Positions 12,501 through 21,500 of a stretch of DNA of 64,000 nt are shown here, one piece after another. Each line of letters begins with the position of its first letter. Position 1 is the first letter of the stretch. The notes beneath the pieces were generated by a model. That model worked only from the letters and a program-made list of their open reading frames with translations, did not search any database and was not told where the DNA came from. Origin of the DNA: Ovis canadensis (lineage: Eukaryota > Chordata > Mammalia > Artiodactyla > Bovidae); the NCBI RefSeq assembly GCF_042477335.2, contig NC_091248.1, positions 120,178,501-120,242,500 of the forward strand, written 5' to 3'. A program made the position numbers and the translations under genes.

Positions 12501-15500
12501 TCCCAGCAAGTTTTAAACTTTTTACACTGTTTAAGGTCTACGCAGAAGCACTTTTCCCTTTTTCACCAGCCCTAGAAATTAAAATTTAAAATATGAAGAT
12601 ACAAGTATAGATTTAATTTAATTTTTCTCTTAACTGTTTGTAATTATTTTTAAAAATTTACTTAGATTTAAGAAGATTCAATAGTTAGGTCAAAGTTAAT
12701 CTTAAATAGCTTATATGAACAGAATCTCATTCTTTAAAAATTTTATATTAAAACTGCTAAAATAGGCTATGGTGTTTTCTTATGTTCACTTTCTAGCCAA
12801 AGCTCAGTTTAAAAATAAGAGTTTACAAGTGTTCATTTCCACAAGAGTGGAGTTAATTTAAAAAACAAAGACTATTATTGGGTTCAGGGAGAGACTATGT
12901 TGGCATATTGATTAGAGATGAAATGTTGACTAGGGCCAAGAATAAAACACAAAATGAAACTGACTTTTATGAAACTGGCATTTAGCCACATAAGGAGAAT
13001 GAGTAAAGCAGATATCAACTGAGGAGTATTTCAAAGAGGAGATGTGTGGGCAAAGAAGCTAAAAATCTTGACCATCATGATGAGCTATTGAAATTTAATA
13101 TAATTTATCATTGGTGATTTTGAAAGGACCAGATTCAGTGGGGAAAAACAAAAGAAACACAGGAGCTGAAGAGTGGTGGATATAGGATTGAATTACGAGT
13201 TGAACACACAGATGTAACAAGCTGAGGCCAGAGGCCTTAGGATCTGGAACACTGTGGAAGGATGAGCTAAGGGTAGGGACAGAGGAGCCAGGAAGGTAGA
13301 GATGATGATGACTTTGATGATGATTGTGAACAACAAATTTTGAGCACTTATCAACACAAGTGGCATGTTGTAGACCTCATTGCCTTGAGCTGGGTATTAT
13401 TAACATCTCCAGTCTACAAATGATGAAATGTTAAGTAATTTCCCAGAGTTTTCACAATAATACAAAAGTGGAAATTTGAATCTATGGCAATGTCTCTTGA
13501 GAGCACAAATTCCTAACCACTCTCCCCAATTCTAAGCCTTTATTGTCACAGCCATGTGACTTCTCAAGGCTATGCGCTTGCTCTGTGTTAGTTGCTCAGT
13601 TGTGTCCCACTCTGCGACTGCATGGACTGTAGTCTGCCAAGCTCCTCTGTCCACAGAATTCTCCAGGCGAGAATTCTGGGGAGTGGGTAGCCATTCCCTT
13701 CCCCAGGGGATCTTCCTTACCCAGGGATCAAAGCCAGGTCTCCTGTACTGCAGGCAGATTCTTTGCTGTTGCAATCAGTAGCCTCCATGCTTTTTCACCT
13801 ATGGTGTCTATTAGTTCAATCCAGATTCTCTTGTATTTGCAATCTCCTGATGCTCACCTCAAAAATACCCTCTTCCATAGGTACATCCCCACACTAACCA
13901 GGGGTGAAATATTCCCTCAGCTACTACCTTTAGTGCTGCTCTACAGAGGTCATGATTTGTCGATCAGTACTTGGGATCCCAGTGAAATATTTTTTGACTG
14001 CATGAAAGATTATCTGCTATTGTTAAAACAATGAGTAGTTGCTTATTCTTTTTTCTTGCTTGCAGATACCTTTGAAAATGGAAACTATTTCTTGGTAAAC
14101 TTTACAGCAGCTCAGGTAAGACTGTTTTATTGAATTTTATAAATCCTTTCCCAGTTAGCTATAGATTGAATATAATCAGTGAATGGTATCATATCCCACA
14201 TCTTCCTGCCTTTACATTTACAAATCAGATCTACTGACATGAAAATAAGGAAGAAACAGTTCTTATTTTGACAATTGCCCAGTATACCATCACTCTATTA
14301 AAAAAAATTGTAATTCATATAATGCTGGGGAAAAAAAATGAGTCCTTGAATATATGACATGTTTTTAGGAAATGAGACACTTTCTGGCTGATAAAAATTT
14401 GAAGGATAAATGCTAGATTGGCTATCTGTTACACAAAAATGGTGCAAAAACAACCTCATGACTTCATAAAAAACAACCTCATAACTTCAGCAGCATGTAG
14501 TAATTAATGCTTATTTAGCTTATAACTTTGCAGTGCTTAGATGGTCTAAGCTGGGCTTGGCTGATCTTGGCCGGCTCACATTCATCTGCAATCAGTCATG
14601 GGAATGTCTGTTTGCTCCGGTGATTATATATCTGGAGGGGGCGGTCACATGTTGGAGGTCAGCTGCTCTTGGATGATCTAAGATGGTCTTATGCGCAGGT
14701 CTGGGCATGACATTTCCATGATTATGAAAGAGGGCAAAAACAGAGGTGGAAAAGCCTGAGTGAGGGCTGTCTGAAATCTCCATTTGTAGTAAGTTGGCAA
14801 TAGGCAAAGTCATATGGCTAACCCCAACAGAGGTGGGATAGAATGCCCCATCCAGAGAGGGAGGTCACTGCACAGTTGCATGGAAAAGAGGATAGATAGG
14901 GAGGGGCAAATCATTGGAGGTCATAATACAATCAACCTACTAGGCATGTTAAATGATTCCATGGATAATCCATATAGTTTTAATGAGAGTAGGAGGATCA
15001 TTCTCTATCAAACCTATAATCTGCTTCTCTCTAATTTTTACTTGTGGATTTGACTAAGGAATAGTATAACATAAACCTATTGTGTTTCTTCTACATAACA
15101 GTGCTTCAAGTGTTTGAAGGTATCCGTCACATACTCCTTCTGTCTTCTTGGAATTATACATCTCCAGGCTAACTTCATACTTCCTCTGTTTTGTGCCTAC
15201 CCTGGTTTCCAGATTAGCTTATTCTGTTTGGACTAGATTAGTCTAGATTTCTCTTAAAACATGGTCCCAGGATTGAGAGATTATCTTAGAGCTGCACTAT
15301 GGTATGCAATGATAGTCACTAGCCTCATGTGGCAATCAAGCTTTTGAAATATGACTAGCTTAATTTTAAATATTTAAAAAGATTATAAAATATCACATTC
15401 ATATTTTATGTTAAACGTATGTTAAAATAATAATACTTTGGATGCGTGTTAGTCCCTCAGTCACGTCCGAATCTTTGTGACACCATGGACTGTAGCTTGC

Positions 15501-18500
15501 CAGGCTCCTCTATCCATGGGATTTCCCGGGCAATAATACTGGAATGGGTAACCATTCCCTCCTCCAGGGAATCTTCCTGACCCAGGAATCATACCTGGGT
15601 CTCCCTCATTACAGGCATATTCTTTACAATCTGAGCCACCAGGGAAGCCCAATATTTTGGATATATTGGGTTAAAGAAAACATCATCAAAGCAATTTTTC
15701 CTTTTTCTCTTGTTAAATTACATATATAGCTTGCATTATAGTCTGTAAGACAGTGTGGACTTTCTGTTGCCAAAACAAACAAACAAACCCAAAACCAAAA
15801 ACTCAAAACCTCAGTGGCATGCAACAATAAATACTTATTTAGTTCATTACCTAACTCTTAGCTCCTTTTAGCTAAACTGTTTTCTTACTGTTATTGCATC
15901 ACACTATGCATTTTTTTAAACACGTGTATCAAATTACCTTCATAGACATTATTATTGGGTCATGATGTTGACATCCTGCGTTTGCCTTTCTGAAACAAAA
16001 TGCAAGACTTTGTATACTAATTAGGCATGTAACTTCTCTGCTCTTAGTTTAAGAAAAGAATTGAAGATTATATCATTTCCTCTGAAAATATTGCTTTTTA
16101 ATGAAGCTGTTCATCTAGAAGTCCTGGATTTTAGTTCTCTTCCTACTGCTAAATAGTTATTCAAGCTAGGGAAGATAGTTCTCCTGTTTCTTGATTATAA
16201 TATATTTGGTTTCTCATAAATGTTAATATCTTCTAATGCTAAAATTCCATTCTTCTGTTATTCCAAGGTAGTGATAAATGGATTCTTATTTCTATGTGAC
16301 GTTTGATGGAGTTTTCCTAAGGATCAGTGCTTTGACATGAAAGCGAGCTTCCCCTGGGAGTAATTTTTATCAGTGGTGTTCTGGCTGGTATGAGGTTATG
16401 GGAGTTGGTGGCTGATTTGTAGCATTTGTTAATTTCTGTGTGTGAAATCTCCCATCACGTTACTCAATTTCAGGCTATCTACTGGCTTGCGAAATCCCAG
16501 ACAATTTGAAAATAAGCTCTCCCAAATCATAAGAGTTAGCTCCAAAACATCCATTTACTTCATATTATATTCCTTTTTCTTAATTTTCTCTTGATTCTTA
16601 TTGCTCAATCAGTCACAAAAGTCTGGTTAATTCTCCATAATGCCAACTGAACATAATTTTCTTTCTACTGTTGCTATCAGAGTCTAGGAGTTTATAGTTT
16701 CACTCTACTGCAGCTGTCTCCTTAATTGATTGCATCAAGTCATCATCTTAGGTACTTAACCAGTAATTGCCCTGTTCAGTGCCAGCGTGAACTCAGGAGC
16801 CCGTGAACTCAGGGCCTTTGCCAGGTGTCTCTGCCTCCCTCCACCCCATTCCCTTTCCTGTTCATTTTGTCTTCATCAGCTCTATCCGTCTTCCCAGGAC
16901 TTCTCACGTTCCACGTCGTTCCTAAGTCCTTTCTTGGCAACCCTATTCCCATGGTGATTCTTTTTATTTTCTTTTAACACCCATAACAAATATTCATGAT
17001 GATTTTCATTTAGGCCTTAATCTTCTAACATCTTGTGACTTCATTCACATTATGGTAACCCATGTGTTGATACTCAATATAGTTGATAATTTAGATTTGT
17101 TGCAAACTATCCTTAGTCTATGCTAAAGCCTTTGACTGTGTGGATCATAACAAACTATGGGAAAATTCTTTAAGACTTGGGAATACCAGACCACCTGACC
17201 TGCCTCTTGAGAAATCTGTATGCAGGTCAGAAGCAACAGTTAGAACCGGGCATGGAACAACAGACTGGTTCCAAATTGGGAAAGGAGTATGTCAAGGCTG
17301 TATATTGTCACCCTGCTTAATTAACTTATGTGCAAAGTACATCATACTAAATGCCAGGCTGGATGAAGCTCAAATTGGAATCAAGATTGCTGGGGGAAAT
17401 ATCAATAACCTCAGATATGTAGATGACACCACCCTTATGGCAGAAAGAGAAGAAGAACTAAAGAGCCTCTTGATGAAAATGAAAGAGAAGAGGGAAACAG
17501 CTGGCTTAAAACTCAACATTCAGAAAACTAAGATCATGCCATCCGGTCCCATCACTTCATGGCAAATAGATGGGGAAACGATGGAAACAGTGACAGACTT
17601 TATATTTTTGGGCTCCAAAATCACTGCAGATGATGACTGCAACCACAAAATTAAAAGATGCTTTCTCCTTGGAAGAAAAGCTATAACAAACCTAGACAAC
17701 ATACTAGAAAGCAGAGACATTACTTTGCCAACAAAAGTCCATCTAGTCAGAGCTATGGTTTTTCCAGGAGTCATGTATGGATGTGAGAATTGGACTATAA
17801 AGAAAGCTGAGCACCAAAGAACTGATGCTTTTGAATTGTGGTGTTGGAAAAGACTCTTGGGAGTCCCTTGGACCACAAGGAGATCAAACCGGTTCATCCT
17901 AAAGGAAATCAGTCCTGAATATTCATTGGAAGGACTGATGCTCAAACTGAAGCTCCAATACTTTGGCCACCTGATGCCAAGAGCCAACTCACTGGAAAAG
18001 ACCCTGATGCTGGGAAAGATTGAAGGCAGGAGGAGAAAGGGATGACAGAGGATGAGATGGTTGGATGGCATCACCGACTCAAAGGACATGAGTTTTAACA
18101 AGCTCTGGGAGTTGGTGATGGACAGGGAAGCCTGGCATGCTGCAGTCTATGGGGTCGCAAAAAGTCGGACATGAGCGAGTGATTGAATTGAATGACTGAT
18201 CCTTAGCCTAGGGACAAGTTGCCATAATCGTTTATTTATACTGTGCTAAGTCATACAGTGCTACGCACAGAAGTTCATCATGATTCCAACCATATAAATG
18301 CCTTTAAGCTGTACAACCTTGACCTTCTCATTTTCTCTCCCAGAGCCTCAGTTTTCTCATCTGAGAAACAGACATAAAGATTTTTTCTTTTCAAAATCAT
18401 TGTAAGAATTAGTAATAATGTAGTTAAAAAGCTTTCATAATGTTGACACACAAACCTGTTTTGAGCACCTCAAATTTATTGTCTTAAGTACTCAGGAAGT

Positions 18501-21500
18501 ATGTCTTCATGAAATATTTAAGAATAAAACCAGCATTTTTGTTAACATTGTAATATAGAATTTAATCTATTAACAGATGTATTATGTATATTTTCCTCTT
18601 TATACATTCTTTGCAGAGTGTACTGCAAATCCAAATGATACATAATAATTATTTGAGTGACACTAATTCACTGAAAGTTGGATATATTAGTATCTGGGGC
18701 ATAAACTCTACTGATATAACACAAGTGACTGTCTCCTATGACAATCAACAATTTATGGTGATGAATTTCAAGAGTGACCCTTACAATCAGGTATGTCTTA
18801 AAGGAATGCTATCATATCATACATTAATTTTATTTTTCTGTAAAGTTGTTAGCACTATTGTTGTATTTACTTATACTTGAAAGGTTATATATATTTGCAA
18901 ATGTTGACTCATATTGTACAGTGCACATTAGTGATCCTCTCAGGATAGTCCAGGGATCAATGATCAATGATCTGATGGAATCCTCTCCATATGTTTCCCA
19001 AAGAGATTGTGCTGTGTGTTAGACTGGTCTTAATAAGTTGCATTGCACAGTTGTTATACTGTAATGTAAGTTTTAACTTAAATGTGATATTTAACAAATT
19101 TTAAAATACCAACTTCATCTCTTCTTTTCTGGCAGACACTAAATATTCAACTGACTGATAAGATTATCAGCCTGGAAAAGTTAACTGAGGTTACTTGGAT
19201 TCACGGTGGTCCTATAGTTTCTACGACAGCTATGGCGAGTACCTTCCCAATGAGCTCTTCATGTCCTTCCGCAGCTTCTACTGCTGCTGCTGCTTCTGAC
19301 ACCACCAGTTCCTCTGCTTCAAGTGGCACTGGTACCAGCACCGCTGAGAGCACTAGTGCCGCTCTTCCTACGACAACCACTTCTTTCCCAACAAGCGCTG
19401 CTGAAGTTTCAGCTGGTGCTACTGTTGCCAATACCAGTGCATCTCTCCCTACAAACACTGCTACTGAGAGCACTAGTGTTATGCTTCCCGCCACAACCAT
19501 GCCTTACCCAACAAGCGCTACCGAGGTTTCAACTAGTACTACTGTCCCTAATACCACTATACATTTCCCTATTAATACTACTACTGATAGCACTGATATC
19601 ACTCTTCCCATCACAACCATGCCTTACCCAACAAGTACTGCTGAATTTTCAACTAGTACTACTGTCCCTAATACCACTATACATTTCCCTATTAATACTA
19701 CTACTGATAGCACTAATGTTACTCTTCCCATCACAACCATGCCTTACCCAGCAAGTACTGCTGAAGTTTCAACTAGTACTACTGTCCCTAATACCACTAT
19801 ACATTTCCCTATTAATACTACTACTGATAGCACTAATGTTACTCTTCCCATCACAACCATGCCTTACCCAGCAAGTACTGCTGAAGTTTCAACTAGTACT
19901 ACTGTCCCTAATACCACTATACATTTCCCTATTAATACTACTACTGATAGCACTGATATCACTCTTCCCATCACAACCATGCCTTACCCAACAAGTACTG
20001 CTGAATTTTCAACTAGTACTCCTGTCCCTAATACCACTATACATTTCCCTATTAATACTACTACTGATAGCACTAATGTTACTCTTCCCATCACAACCAT
20101 GCCTTACCCAACAAGTACTGCTGAATTTTCAACTAGTACTTCTGTCCCTAATGCCACTATACCTTCCCCTATAAATACTACTACTGATGGCACTAATGTT
20201 ACTTTTACTGTCACAACAATGCCTTACCCAACAAATGCTACTGAAGTTTCAACTAGTACTACCATCCCTAATGCTACTATATCTTTCCCTATTACTACTA
20301 CTACTGATAGCACTGATATTACTCTTCCTATCACAGACATGCCTTACTCAACAAGTACTACTGATGTTTCCACTAGCACTTCTGTCCCTAACACCACTGT
20401 ATCTTTCCCTATAAATACTACTACTAATAGCACTGATATCACTCTTCCTATCACAGCCATGCCTTACCCAACAAGTACTACTGATGTTTCAACTAGTACT
20501 ACTGTCCCTAATACCACTATTTCTTCCCCAATAAATATTACTACTGATAGCACTGATATCACTCTTCCTATCACAGACATGCCTTACCCAACAAGTGCTA
20601 CTCAAGTTCCAGCTAGTACTACTGCCTCTAATAATACCACTATTTCTTCCCCAATAAATATTACTACTGATAGCACTAATGTTCCTCTTCCAGTCACAAC
20701 CGTGCCTTACCCAACAAGTACTGCTGAAGTTTCAACTAGCACTTCTGTCCCTAACACCACTGTATCTTCCTCTATAAATACTACTACTGATAGCACTGAT
20801 ATCACTCTTCCTGTCACAGCCATGCCTTACCCAACAAGTACTATTGATGTTTCAACTAGTACTACTCTCTCTAATACCACTATTTCTTCCCCAATAAATA
20901 TTACCACTGATAGCACTAATGCTCCTCTTCCCATCACAACCATGCCTTACCCAACAAGTACTGCTGAAGTTTCAACTAGCACTTCTGTCCCTAATGCCAC
21001 TCTCTCTTTCCCTGTAGATACAACTACTGATAGCACTGATATCACTCTTCCAGTCACAGCCATGCCTTACCCAACAAGTACTACTGATGCTTCAACTAGT
21101 ACTACTGTCCCTAATACTACTCTCTCTTCCCCAATAAATATTACTACTGATAGCACTAATGTTCCTCTTCCAGTCACAACCATGCCTTATCCAACAAGTG
21201 CGACTGAAGTTTCAACTAGTACTACTGTCCCTAATGCCACTCTCTCTTCCCCTGTAGATACAACTACTGATAGCACTGATATCACTCTTCCTGTCACAGA
21301 CACGCCATACACAACAAGTGCTACTGAAGTTTCAACTAGTACTACTGTCCCTGATATCACTATATCTTCCCCAATAAATACTACTGCTGATAGCACTAAT
21401 ATTACTCTGCTAGTCACAACCATGCCTTACCCAACAAGTGCTACTGAAGTTTCAACTAGTACTACTGTCCCTAATACCACTCTCTCTTCCCCTGTAAATA

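Noticed and set aside
19323-20414. Leucine-rich 283- and 75-codon open frames overlapping the MGAM2 repeats in the +1 frame
   Set aside because: They are shadows: the 120-bp unit is a multiple of three, so any frame open in one unit stays open in all. The composition is a byproduct of ACT/CCT codons read out of frame.
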